A model generated the notes under the pieces. That model saw only the letters and a program-made list of their open reading frames with translations, was not told the DNA's origin and made no database searches. Made by a program: the position numbers and the translations under genes. A stretch of DNA of 64,000 nucleotides from Sphingobacteriales bacterium (GTDB taxonomy: Bacteria; Bacteroidota; Bacteroidia; Chitinophagales; UBA2359), in NCBI GenBank assembly GCA_016711285.1, contig JADJTG010000013.1, positions 679,428 through 743,427 on the forward strand, in the 5' to 3' direction. Positions 37,946-47,025 of the stretch are shown here, in pieces; within the stretch, counting starts at the first letter, position 1, and every line of letters begins with the position of its first letter.

Positions 37946-39442
37946 ATGAAAAAGTTATTATTCGCTTTTGCAATATGCGTTGCACTTTCGGCAAGCGCGC
38001 AGGAGCGTTATTTAGATGAGTATCTGAATGTGAACGTTACGGAAGATGTAACTTACGGCTGGAACTGGTCGGTGCATTTTAACCCCGATGCCATTGATAC
38101 GCTAAAAATGGACATCTACGAACCCGAAGAAGATGCCAACGTTCAGCAACGTCCGGTGATTGTTTTCAATCCGGCGGGCAGCTATTTGCAGCCTTTGCTC
38201 ACCGCCCCCTACGGCAGCCGCAAAGACCCTTACATTCAGGAAATGTGTACACGCTTCGCCCAACGCGGCTGGGTAGCTATCGCCATCAATTATCGCTACG
38301 GCTGGAATCCAATTGCCAGTACCCAAACCGACCGCGCCCGCTCTATTATGCAAGCAGTGTATCGTCCCACTTTGGACAACCGTATGTGTGTGCGCTATCT
38401 GCGCAAAACAGTTTCTGAAGGCAATATATATAATATTGATACAGAGCGAATTGCAATAGGCGGCGACAATTCGGGTGCATACAATGCCATTTCTGCAGCA
38501 TACTTAAATGACCACGCCGAACTCAATTTATTCAAATTTTTAGATGACCAAGGCAATTCCTTTATTGACGTAAATCAATTAGGCGATTTAGACGGCTCCG
38601 GCGGCGACCCGAACCAAAATATATTCCTTTATCCAGAGTATTCCGATGATTTTGATTTGGTACTCAATTTAGGAGGTGCAGTTGCCGATACTTCGTGGAT
38701 AGATGCCGGCGAGCCGCCAATTATTAATTTTCATGGCGTACAAGATGCCGGTACGCCTTACGAAACCGATGTGGTAATTGTATCGCTCACCGGACAGCCG
38801 GTAGTGGAAGTGAGCGGAGCTTTGGACATTGCCAAACAAGCCGACAGAACCGGTGTGAACAATGTGTTTTTGGAAACCAACCTCAACGACGAACTGTCGC
38901 AAATTGGCAGAAGCCGCACCGAAGGTATAGAAGGTATTTTTCCTTTTCCCGACAAAGGTTTTGCGCCCTACGCTTATTATGTGTGCGATGTAAGCGGTGC
39001 TGTTCATTGTGATGAAACCTCCTTATACTGTGGCTACAAAAACAGTTTGGTATCCAACGAATGTAACAACGAAACAGTCTGCAAACCCTATATTGACACC
39101 ATCATGAATTACTTTGCACCCCGTGCAATGGTGGCATTAAAATTACAAGGGTACGAACAATTTTTGAATGTGGGCATTGAAGAAAATGCTCCTACAACCT
39201 TCATAGTATCACCTAATCCGGCATTTGACCGCATAAAAATAGTAGCTGATAAACCCGTAAAAGCATATACTATCTATGATATTGCCGGAAAACAAGTAAT
39301 ACGCCGCGAAGTACCGGCTAATACCGAATTATATATACCGCGCGAGACTTTGGAAGCAGGTATGTATGTATTGGAAATAGAAGATACGGCGGCACAAAAA
39401 AGTGTTAAAAAGTATTTTTTCAATAAAGTATCAGTATTTTAA
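37946..39442 (+). CDS. Secreted alpha/beta-hydrolase-like protein with T9SS type A sorting domain
   Basis: The 498-aa protein has a signal peptide (residues 1-18, ending ASAQ), an esterase-like fold (LKMDIYEPEEDANVQQRPVIVFNPAG, RGWVAIAINYRYGWN, then ERIAIGGDNSGAYNAISAAY) and a C-terminal sorting domain (VSPNPAFDRIKIVADKPVKA to the end). In esterases of this fold the strand is followed by GxSxG, often GGDSAGG. Here the nucleophile position reads Asn (GGDNSGA), so catalysis is doubtful unless the next Ser serves. Insertions rich in Cys near 39000-39090 (CDETSLYCGYKNSLVSNECN) suggest disulfides. It is secreted by T9SS and probably surface-exposed. A terminator follows 29 bp after the stop. Confidence 0.82.
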   Translation: MKKLLFAFAICVALSASAQERYLDEYLNVNVTEDVTYGWNWSVHFNPDAIDTLKMDIYEPEEDANVQQRPVIVFNPAGSYLQPLLTAPYGSRKDPYIQEMCTRFAQRGWVAIAINYRYGWNPIASTQTDRARSIMQAVYRPTLDNRMCVRYLRKTVSEGNIYNIDTERIAIGGDNSGAYNAISAAYLNDHAELNLFKFLDDQGNSFIDVNQLGDLDGSGGDPNQNIFLYPEYSDDFDLVLNLGGAVADTSWIDAGEPPIINFHGVQDAGTPYETDVVIVSLTGQPVVEVSGALDIAKQADRTGVNNVFLETNLNDELSQIGRSRTEGIEGIFPFPDKGFAPYAYYVCDVSGAVHCDETSLYCGYKNSLVSNECNNETVCKPYIDTIMNYFAPRAMVALKLQGYEQFLNVGIEENAPTTFIVSPNPAFDRIKIVADKPVKAYTIYDIAGKQVIRREVPANTELYIPRETLEAGMYVLEIEDTAAQKSVKKYFFNKVSVF

Positions 39443-39470
39443 GATAGTTTTTTAAAACAATTCTTTTTAC

Positions 39471-39517
39471 AAATCTCTTTATGATACGGATAACGTACAT
39501 AAAGAGATTTTTTTATT
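39471..39517 (+). terminator. Rho-independent terminator after the T9SS hydrolase-like gene
   Basis: AAATCTCTTTATG (39471-39483) pairs perfectly with CATAAAGAGATTT (39498-39510) over 13 bp and a T-run follows. It separates the receptor/lipoprotein/hydrolase group from the genes at 39616 onwards. Confidence 0.85.
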
Positions 39518-39615
39518 TTTATAGATAAAGTAGTATCTTTCGCTTAATAAAAAAGCTAAATCCCCTATCCTATCATCTCTGCAATTATTTCATTCACCTC
39601 ATTATCATTTTTTTT

Positions 39616-40119
39616 ATGAACGCCGCACATTATCATTTAATTTTCAATCACTTTCCTATTTTTTTTCATTTAATAGGCTTTTTGGTTCTTATCGGAGGTA
39701 TAAGCACCGCTTCTGCCATCATTAAGCGCACGGCATATTGTTTATTTATAGCCGGAACATTATTTACATTTGCTGCCAATGCCAGTGGTGAACGCGCCGA
39801 ACATTGGCTCGACGACCAAGGGCGTATTGAAGAAAAATATGTAGAAGAACACGAAGAAGCAGCCGAAGCATTTATGTTAAGCTCCATAGGATTAGGGCTT
39901 TTGGCAGCGGTGGCATTATGGGCAAATTATAAACGGCGTTCTTTTGCCAACACGCTGTCAATAGTGACCGTGCTGTATGCGGCGATAGTGCTTTTTTTGG
40001 CACAAAGAGTCGGCAACAGTGGCGGCGAAATTATGCACCCCGAAATCCGTGAAAACTATACACCCAAAACCATTGCTCCCACAGGCACTTCAGAATCTCA
40101 CGAAAACGAAGAACATTAA
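39616..40119 (+). CDS. Four-TM membrane protein, DUF2231-like
   Basis: The 167-aa protein has four hydrophobic segments (about residues 10-28, 35-53, 85-103 and 112-131). A HYHLIFNHFPIFFHL start is rich in His, as in DUF2231-type proteins, which often sit near cytochromes. A charged loop (GERAEHWLDDQGRIEEKYVEEH) lies between TM2 and TM3. The His/Glu pattern suggests metal or haem binding, and a di-haem peroxidase gene follows two genes later. Family assignment is tentative. It is 36 bp ahead of the hydrolase gene, so probably in one operon with it. Confidence 0.6.
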   Translation: MNAAHYHLIFNHFPIFFHLIGFLVLIGGISTASAIIKRTAYCLFIAGTLFTFAANASGERAEHWLDDQGRIEEKYVEEHEEAAEAFMLSSIGLGLLAAVALWANYKRRSFANTLSIVTVLYAAIVLFLAQRVGNSGGEIMHPEIRENYTPKTIAPTGTSESHENEEH

Positions 40120-40155
40120 TACGGAACAAAATAAGTTTTTAGCGATACAACTCTG

Positions 40156-41004
40156 ATGAAAAAATCAATTATCTATAACAACACTTGCTTTGTATATCAC
40201 GATTATGCCGCACCTACCACATCGGCAGAAACTTGGGTCTTGCTACACGGATTTGGTTTTACGCCACAATTATGGCAACATTGGCTACCGACATTGACAC
40301 GACAGTATCACATTTTATTGCCGGCGATGTGCGGTTTTGGCGGCAGTGATGCCATTGCCGACCTGCGCTTGGAAGACATTGCCGACCGCTTGGCGGCGAT
40401 GTTGGAGCAAGAGGGGATTAAAAAATGTACGTTTGTAGGACACTCAATGGGCGGCTATGTGGGAGCGCATTTTGCAGCACATTATCCGCAGTATTTATCG
40501 CGTTTGGTATTTTTTCATTCTTCTGCTACCGCCGACGATACCGAAAAACGTCAAGTGCGCCAAAAAGCCATTGATTTTATGCAACAAAACGGCACTGCCT
40601 CTTTTTTTGATGAATTGATGAAAAATGTTTGCTCACCCGATTATTACTCAAAAAATAAAGCGCAGATAGAAACATTATCCGCCATTGCAAAAAGTTTTCC
40701 GACCGAAAATGTGGTTGCTGCCTACCGCGCCATGATGTTGCGGCACGACCAAAGCGCAGCTCTGCAAGGGCTTGAAATTCCTGTGGTATTTGTAAGCGGC
40801 GGCTTGGATAAGTCGGTGAGTTGGCAGCGCAATACCGCCGAAGCTGCTCTTTTAAACTGGTGCAAACTGATTTATTTGCCCGAAGCCGCACACATGGCTA
40901 TGCTGGAAATGCCCGACATCGCTTTAAATGCTTTGTTACAAATGGCAGCAGAAACTAAATATTTACTCACCGAAAAATCAGATACAGTGACAGAAAGCAG
41001 CTAA
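40156..41004 (+). CDS. Alpha/beta-fold hydrolase
   Basis: The 282-aa cytoplasmic protein has the complete alpha/beta hydrolase set: the oxyanion loop WVLLHGFGFTPQLW, the nucleophile elbow FVGHSMGGYVGAHF (GxSxG), the acid in VSGGLDKSVSW and the His in PEAAHMAMLEMP. This fold includes esterases, lipases and haloperoxidase-like enzymes; the substrate cannot be read. It lies between the four-TM protein and the di-haem peroxidase gene, with short gaps on both sides (36 and 34 bp), so the three are likely co-transcribed. Confidence 0.85.
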   Translation: MKKSIIYNNTCFVYHDYAAPTTSAETWVLLHGFGFTPQLWQHWLPTLTRQYHILLPAMCGFGGSDAIADLRLEDIADRLAAMLEQEGIKKCTFVGHSMGGYVGAHFAAHYPQYLSRLVFFHSSATADDTEKRQVRQKAIDFMQQNGTASFFDELMKNVCSPDYYSKNKAQIETLSAIAKSFPTENVVAAYRAMMLRHDQSAALQGLEIPVVFVSGGLDKSVSWQRNTAEAALLNWCKLIYLPEAAHMAMLEMPDIALNALLQMAAETKYLLTEKSDTVTESS

Positions 41005-41038
41005 TTTTTTTAAAAGAATTTCTTTTTTTAAGTAAAAA

Positions 41039-42064
41039 ATGTGGAATAATCAACAACAGATAGCCGTATTTTTTATTATTTGGGCAATTTTACAAACGGC
41101 TTGCGAACCCGACCCCACACCAACGCCCGATTTTGTGTTGGAGATTCCGAAAGGATTTCCAGCACCTGCCGTTCCTACCGACAACACACTCACAAAAGAG
41201 CGTATAACTTTAGGCAAGCAGCTATTTTATGATGTTGCACTCTCCCGCGATTCCTCGGTCGCTTGCGCTTCGTGCCATCAGTTGCAATATGCTTTTACCG
41301 ATCCTGTTGGCGTTAGCTCCGGTGCAGAAGGTCGCAAGGGATTTCGCAATGCACCCACCCTGAGCAATGTGGCATATCAAGCACATTTGTTGAGCGAAGG
41401 CGGCGTACCCACGTTAGAAATGCAAGTATTAGTGCCTTTCGGCGACCACAACGAATTTGATTTCAATATTGTGGCAGCAGGTCGACGGCTTTCTCAAAAT
41501 GCGCAATACCGCACACAGGCACAAGCTGCTTACGGGCGCGATAGCGTAGATGCTTTTGTGATAACCCGCTCCATTGCAGCCTTTGAGCGCACCTTGCTGA
41601 GTGGCAACAGTCCTTTTGACCGTTTTTATTTTAGCGGCGACAGTTCGGCACTCGGTGCGGCGGCACAACGCGGGTGGGCACTTTTTCAGAGCGACAGCTT
41701 GGCGTGCCGCCAATGTCATAGCGGTTTTAATTTTACAGCAGGTACTTTTGAAAACAACGGCTTATATGAAATATATGAAGATATAGGCAGGGCACGCCTT
41801 ACATTTTTGGAAGAAGACAAAGGAAAATTTAAAGTGCCAACCCTCCGCAATATTGCTTTTAGTGCGCCCTATATGCACGATGGCAGCATCAACAGTTTAA
41901 CACAGGTAATTGAACACTATCAGTCCGGCGGTAAGCACCCCGACAATCAAAGCCCGCTCATTAAAGGCTTCCGGCTCAACACGCAACAACAAACCGATTT
42001 GTTGCAATTTCTTCAGTCATTGAGCGACACGACCTTTATACAAAATTCTTCTTTTTTACCTTAA
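41039..42064 (+). CDS. Di-haem cytochrome c peroxidase family lipoprotein
   Basis: The 341-aa product is a CcpA/MauG-type protein. It has an N-terminal lipobox (LQTAC, Cys22), TLGKQLFYDVALSRDSSVACASCH with the first haem site (CASCH, residues 76-80), GRKGFRNAPTLSNVAY, a second haem site (CRQCH, about 223-227), then KFKVPTLRNIAFSAPYMHDG and a C-terminal SLTQVIEHY. Such enzymes reduce hydrogen peroxide in the periplasm with electrons from cytochromes, or oxidise substrates. Anchoring as a lipoprotein puts it at the membrane. It follows the hydrolase in a likely operon and precedes the second TonB receptor, which could fit a metal or haem role. Confidence 0.9.
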   Translation: MWNNQQQIAVFFIIWAILQTACEPDPTPTPDFVLEIPKGFPAPAVPTDNTLTKERITLGKQLFYDVALSRDSSVACASCHQLQYAFTDPVGVSSGAEGRKGFRNAPTLSNVAYQAHLLSEGGVPTLEMQVLVPFGDHNEFDFNIVAAGRRLSQNAQYRTQAQAAYGRDSVDAFVITRSIAAFERTLLSGNSPFDRFYFSGDSSALGAAAQRGWALFQSDSLACRQCHSGFNFTAGTFENNGLYEIYEDIGRARLTFLEEDKGKFKVPTLRNIAFSAPYMHDGSINSLTQVIEHYQSGGKHPDNQSPLIKGFRLNTQQQTDLLQFLQSLSDTTFIQNSSFLP

Positions 42065-42379
42065 AAAACACAAAAGCGGTTTTTAAAATATTCAATAATC
42101 AATAAAAAAACACATTCCGCACAATATACAAAATTATGTATATAAAAACTATATCAAATACAAAATTATCATTAACTTTATCACACTGATTATAATTTCT
42201 TTTTATAAAGAAAAAAGACACAAAGTGTCGTAAACCATACATTATTATTGTTTATTGCCTTGAAATATCCTATGTTTGAAACCTGAAAATCGGTATTGTA
42301 TTCACCAATACTTTCTTTGAAGTATTGCGATACAATTATGAACATACAATTTGATTAATTATACAAAGCAATTATATAT
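42065..42379. other. AT-rich intergenic region with short inverted repeats
   Basis: No gene is visible. Small inverted pieces occur at 42190-42212 (TTTCTTTTTATAAAGAAA) and around 42292-42336, where GTATTG and CAATAC words alternate. They may belong to the control region of the TonB receptor at 42380. Confidence 0.4.
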
Positions 42380-45037
42380 ATGAAACTAAAAATACTGTTT
42401 TTCCTTGTTTCTTGTGTTTTAATAGAAGTATTTTCAGGGAGTTTGCTATCGGCTTATGGTCAAAATACGGCAGTTACATTGAGTGGTGTTGTAAAAGATA
42501 AAGAGGGTCGTCCTTTGACGGGAGTCAGCATTTTTTTAAAGGGTTTATTTACCGGTACGGTGAGCAATACGGAAGGGAAATATTTATTAAAGCTGCGTAC
42601 CGATGATTTACCCGGCTACTTAGTATTTTCTTATAGTGGTTTTAATCGTTTGGAAATAGCCGTAAGCACCGAAAATTTAAACAATGATGTAGTGCTAAAC
42701 AGTTTACAATCATTTACTACAAACGAGATTATTACATCTGCTTCACGCAACAGCGAACAAGTGATGCAAGCTCCCGCATACGTAGATATTGTACAGGAAA
42801 AAGAAATTGTACAACGCAATACGGTAGAATTATTTAATTATCTGTCACATTTGGGGGGCGTAGATGTAAATTCTTCTTCTATGCTGTGTACTTCTATCAG
42901 TCCGCGCGGTTTCAACAGCCCTCGCTCGGAGCGTATGCTGCACATGGTAGATTATATGGACACGCAAAGTCCGTCTATGAATATCAATTTCGGCAACATA
43001 CTCAATACCATTGATTTAGATGTTTCTTCGGTGGAGCTATTGCACGGACCTGTATCGGCTCTGTATGGTGCCAATGCGCTCAACGGTTTATTGCTGATCA
43101 ATACCAAAGATGCTTTTATCCACGAAGGATTAAGTGTAATACTAAAAGGGGGTAGTCAAAATCTTTTTGATGCACAATTGCGTTATGCTACAAAAATCAA
43201 CAATTTTTGGGCGTTTAAAATCAATGCAAGTGTATTTTTAGCCAAAGAGTGGTTGGCGAATAATGTAAATGCTCTGAGCAGCGACCCGCTCAATCATACA
43301 ATAAATTCGCCTTTGGGCTACAACGCCATCAACCGCTATGGCGAAATAGGGCTAAACATAGATTTGGACAACGACTCGCTGCATACCAAAGAAACACGCA
43401 TCTATACGCCCGGTTGGTCGGAGGAAGATTTGCTGCGCGAAGATGACGGAACAAAGGTATTTCGCATCAACCCATCATTATCCTATTTGCTGACCGACAA
43501 AATAAAAGCTACGATAGAAGCGAATGCTTTGCTGGCAAGCACCATTTATCAGTTCAGTACGCGCACCCGCTTAAAAAACTATACATTTTCTCAACTAAAA
43601 GCTGCTTTGGAAAGCGACCGCTGGGCAGTACGCGCCTACCACAGCCGCGACAATGCCGGCGAATCTTACGATTTGAATTTGCTGGCTACCTACTTAATGC
43701 AAGCACCGGTAAGCAATTTATATACCGTTGATAGTGTGCGTGTCAATAATTACTCTGAATTATATTTCAACAACTACATCAGTGCCTATCAAAAAAACAA
43801 CGGTTCTTTTGAGAAAGCACAATCAATTGCCAATGCCAATTTTCCGAAGAGTACAGGCGATGAATTTTTGGCTCTTCGCGACCAGGTTATTGCATCAGAT
43901 GTAGCGGGCAAAGGAGCAAAAATCCGTGTAAACAGTAATTTTACAGATGTAAGTGCGCAATACAGTTTTAAAATAAAAGCATTAGACCAGTTTACGTTGG
44001 GTACTGCCAATCGTTGGTATCAATTAGAATCTCAGGGGCATTTTTTCGCCGACACTGTTGATATACTCAACAATTATCAGTTGGCGGCTTTTGGCGTATT
44101 GGAGCGTTCTTTTGCAAAAAAACGCATCAAGTTGGCGGCAGTAGTGCGGATTGAAGATACCAAAAACTTTAAAATCAATTTCACCAACCGTTTTTCGGCG
44201 GTGGTAGCATTAGACAAAAAGAAACAACACAACTTGCGCTTCAGCTATGCCGATGCTTTTCGCAATCCTTCGCAATTTGACCAATATGCACTGTATCAGG
44301 TGGGCAGTGTAACGATTTTGGGCAATGTAGGAAAGGGTTTTTCGGGCTATGATATAGCGGTATTGAGTGGTGGTTCGCCCGATACATACAAAGTATCCAT
44401 TAACCCATTAAAACAAGAATACAGTGCTTCGTTTGAAGTGGGCTATCGTACATTTATCAAAGAGAAATTAGCTTTACACCTTAGCTATTATCAAACCCAA
44501 TATAAAGATTTCATTACTGCCCGCCGCTTTGTAGGTCGTTTTGACGGAGCATTGCCCAACCTTGCTGCCGGAGAAGGCACCCTCATACAAGTATGGACGA
44601 ATGTAGATGAAACCGTAAAAACTAAAGGCGGTGTGTTGGGAATAGATTATAATTTTATTCCGGCTTTGGGTGCAAAATTCAACTATACCTATATTCAGCT
44701 GCAAGCCACTCAAAATTCAATTGATTTCAATACGCCCGAAAGTAAGTTTAATATCGGATTTTATGGTGTCATTTCCAAACGCTACGCTTATAATATCAAT
44801 TACCGCTGGGCAGATGAATATGTATATTCTTCGCCTTTTGCTGCGGGTATTATTGCGCCCACCGCATTGGTAGATGCTTATTTCGGCTATACAGTTCCTT
44901 CTTGGAAAAGTACATTTAGTTTAACATTGAACAATATATTTGACGAAAAAAAATATTCAAACCTTTGGTGGTCCGCATATCGGGCGTATGGTGGTATTAG
45001 GCATATTGACGGAACTGAAATAATACATTCTGTTTAA
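42380..45037 (+). CDS. TonB-dependent outer-membrane receptor, paralogue of the 34712 gene
   Basis: The 885-aa product has a signal peptide (to about residue 28, AYGQ), a carboxypeptidase-regulatory-like domain (SGVVKDKEGRPLTGVSIFLK), a plug (ISPRGFNSPRSERMLHMVD, VELLHGPVSALYGANALNGL) and a beta-barrel. It resembles the receptor at 34712 closely in plug and early barrel (FKINASVFLAKEWLANN against FKINAAMMRANDWVANN), so they arose by duplication. The plug differs at several exposed positions, suggesting a different ligand. The last barrel strand is less clear (GGIRHIDGTEIIHSV), so the C-terminus may be altered or frameshifted near 44990. The substrate is unknown. Confidence 0.88.
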   Translation: MKLKILFFLVSCVLIEVFSGSLLSAYGQNTAVTLSGVVKDKEGRPLTGVSIFLKGLFTGTVSNTEGKYLLKLRTDDLPGYLVFSYSGFNRLEIAVSTENLNNDVVLNSLQSFTTNEIITSASRNSEQVMQAPAYVDIVQEKEIVQRNTVELFNYLSHLGGVDVNSSSMLCTSISPRGFNSPRSERMLHMVDYMDTQSPSMNINFGNILNTIDLDVSSVELLHGPVSALYGANALNGLLLINTKDAFIHEGLSVILKGGSQNLFDAQLRYATKINNFWAFKINASVFLAKEWLANNVNALSSDPLNHTINSPLGYNAINRYGEIGLNIDLDNDSLHTKETRIYTPGWSEEDLLREDDGTKVFRINPSLSYLLTDKIKATIEANALLASTIYQFSTRTRLKNYTFSQLKAALESDRWAVRAYHSRDNAGESYDLNLLATYLMQAPVSNLYTVDSVRVNNYSELYFNNYISAYQKNNGSFEKAQSIANANFPKSTGDEFLALRDQVIASDVAGKGAKIRVNSNFTDVSAQYSFKIKALDQFTLGTANRWYQLESQGHFFADTVDILNNYQLAAFGVLERSFAKKRIKLAAVVRIEDTKNFKINFTNRFSAVVALDKKKQHNLRFSYADAFRNPSQFDQYALYQVGSVTILGNVGKGFSGYDIAVLSGGSPDTYKVSINPLKQEYSASFEVGYRTFIKEKLALHLSYYQTQYKDFITARRFVGRFDGALPNLAAGEGTLIQVWTNVDETVKTKGGVLGIDYNFIPALGAKFNYTYIQLQATQNSIDFNTPESKFNIGFYGVISKRYAYNINYRWADEYVYSSPFAAGIIAPTALVDAYFGYTVPSWKSTFSLTLNNIFDEKKYSNLWWSAYRAYGGIRHIDGTEIIHSV

Positions 45038-45086
45038 GTGTCAAGATTTTTTATTGTTTTTTTAGCCAAAACTCTACTACAGTTTT

Positions 45087-45896
45087 ATGAAAACCTACGA
45101 TTTTTTACTTGATGTATTGACAAACAACTATTTCAACACTTGGGTTTTTGCAACTTTGGCTTTACTGCTATTTATTGTATATCAAGTACTTAACCATTTT
45201 TATTGGCTGAAGAACTGGTTTCGCGCCTTGATGTTATTGGCGATTATGTGTTCTATTTCTCTGGCTATTTATTTATGGTGGCAAGAAAACGGAAAATATT
45301 ATTCGTTGAGCCAAGAAGGGGAGAAATGGAACGAATTGGCAGAATTTATAAAAGACAAAAAAGAAAGCGAAACAAACAATACAACAGAGAATATTGGTGC
45401 TGATAAGAAAACACTTCCTGCATCGGCAACAACATCAGGCGCAGTTTCGCTTTCTGCTGTCCACAGTCCTTCATCAATAGATACGGCGGCAGCAGTACCC
45501 ATTGTTGTACGAACCCCTACCGCCACAGCACCCGCTGTTGTAGAAGAAAATTGTATAGAAACTCCGATAAAGAACGAAAACACCTGGGCAAAAACGCGCT
45601 TAGATGCTATTTCTCTCTTAGACCGAATTTCACAACGCCTTGAAAAAGTAGAGAATAAAAGTATGTTGGTAGAGCGACAGATTAACGGTTTAAAGAAAAA
45701 AAACGCCAGCACCTTTTCAAAAGACAGCTTGATGCTGGAGTTGGAAACTTATTATTTATTATTGGCGAATCGCAAAAAAAATTTTTCAAATGAAATAGAA
45801 GCCTTTGAGCAGCAACAAATTACAGAATTATCTCTCAGCAGTGCCACACAAATGCTCAGGCACGATTTGGATTCTTTAATAAGAGTATATGAATAA
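45087..45896 (+). CDS. Membrane protein with coiled-coil tail, first gene of an envelope module
   Basis: The 269-aa protein has two TM helices at the N-terminus (about residues 18-38 and 45-66, TWVFATLALLLFIVYQVLNH and ALMLLAIMCSISLAIYLWW). A Thr/Ser/Ala/Pro-rich linker of about 80 residues follows, then a helical coiled coil (RLDAISLLDRISQRLEKVEN onwards) to the end. I recognise no named family. It begins 50 bp after the TonB receptor and is followed at 56 bp by another coiled-coil protein, then by the propeller-VWA gene. The set suggests a complex that spans the envelope, with this protein as the inner-membrane anchor. This is inference from architecture. Confidence 0.65.
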   Translation: MKTYDFLLDVLTNNYFNTWVFATLALLLFIVYQVLNHFYWLKNWFRALMLLAIMCSISLAIYLWWQENGKYYSLSQEGEKWNELAEFIKDKKESETNNTTENIGADKKTLPASATTSGAVSLSAVHSPSSIDTAAAVPIVVRTPTATAPAVVEENCIETPIKNENTWAKTRLDAISLLDRISQRLEKVENKSMLVERQINGLKKKNASTFSKDSLMLELETYYLLLANRKKNFSNEIEAFEQQQITELSLSSATQMLRHDLDSLIRVYE

Positions 45897-45951
45897 AAAA
45901 ACAGATTAGTTTTAAAAAAAAGGATTTAAGCAAAAAAATAACTATCATAGT

Positions 45952-46833
45952 ATGAAGCATACCCGACAATTTCTGCCGAACCAATGGTATTTTTTGGGGT
46001 GGATATTACTCATAAGTATTACCACAACAAATCTAAAAGCTCAGGATTTACGCCAAAAAGTGGGCGAAGTAGATACCTACATCAACGACAACAGCGACCT
46101 TAAAATGGAAGTACTTCGTCTGCGCAAAAAAGTGCGCTCATTGGAGAGTAAAATAAAGTTTTTGGAAACCGACCTGAATACGGCTTCGAACAAAGTGCAG
46201 AGCTTGAGCAGCACCAAAAACAAAACCGAAGAACAATACAAAGAATTAGAAAGACAAGCCAAAAGCATTTTGGCAACCAACGATTCCATCAACCGCGTCA
46301 ATCAGGAATTGATGAGCCTCAATGCCCACATTCTTAAATCAAAAGAAAATGTGGAAATTGCGGCAAATGCCTTAGCAGAGGTGCTTGAAAACGAACGTAC
46401 CCAAAATAGAATAAAAATTGACCGTTTAAAAAAGAATTTGGCACAAGGTTGTAGCGATATTACACACGACACCAAACGAGGAACGGTGGTATTAGATGAA
46501 GAAAATATCCACAAATTATCGTGGATAGATAATTTTTTACTCAACCTCAACACCTGTTATGCGCTGCCGCGTGAAGAAGCGAGCAACAACATACGGGTAT
46601 ATTTCAATTTGTATCGCCAAGACGAAACCGGCAGAAAAGTACCTTTAGAAAACCGTGTTCCTGTGATTTTAACGCCTAACAATGAATTATCGGACGAAGC
46701 CATTATTCTTTACGAAGGAGATTTACAGGTGGCTTTACCGGGCAACAGCCGCTCCGAGCTGCGCACACGTTTTATTTATGAAGTGGAATATCAGGAAGAA
46801 ATTATTGCAAATGGTGCTTTTAAATTGGAATAA
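45952..46833 (+). CDS. Exported coiled-coil protein, second gene of the envelope module
   Basis: The 293-aa protein has a signal sequence (about residues 12-30, ending NLKAQ). A long coiled coil (about 35-165; heptads in LKMEVLRLRKKVRSLESKIK and later) leads into a C-terminal beta-rich domain (IRVYFNLYRQDETGRKVPLE to the end, with FIYEVEYQEEI strands). The coil has the character of periplasmic spacer proteins. No family is recognised. The gap of 192 bp to the next gene is larger than to the previous one. It probably works with the TM protein before it. Confidence 0.65.
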   Translation: MKHTRQFLPNQWYFLGWILLISITTTNLKAQDLRQKVGEVDTYINDNSDLKMEVLRLRKKVRSLESKIKFLETDLNTASNKVQSLSSTKNKTEEQYKELERQAKSILATNDSINRVNQELMSLNAHILKSKENVEIAANALAEVLENERTQNRIKIDRLKKNLAQGCSDITHDTKRGTVVLDEENIHKLSWIDNFLLNLNTCYALPREEASNNIRVYFNLYRQDETGRKVPLENRVPVILTPNNELSDEAIILYEGDLQVALPGNSRSELRTRFIYEVEYQEEIIANGAFKLE

Positions 46834-47025
46834 AAAAAATCATATAATTTTTTGCTGCCAACCGGAAATTTATTCCAAAATGAGCGTATGTGTTTTTTTA
46901 TAGATAAAAAACTCGCAATGTGCCCACATTACACATATTATTTATCTAATTTTTAGTTTTTTACTTGCTTTAAATGCTTTTTTACACGAAATATCACCTG
47001 CTGTATTCCCCGCACCGCAATACAC

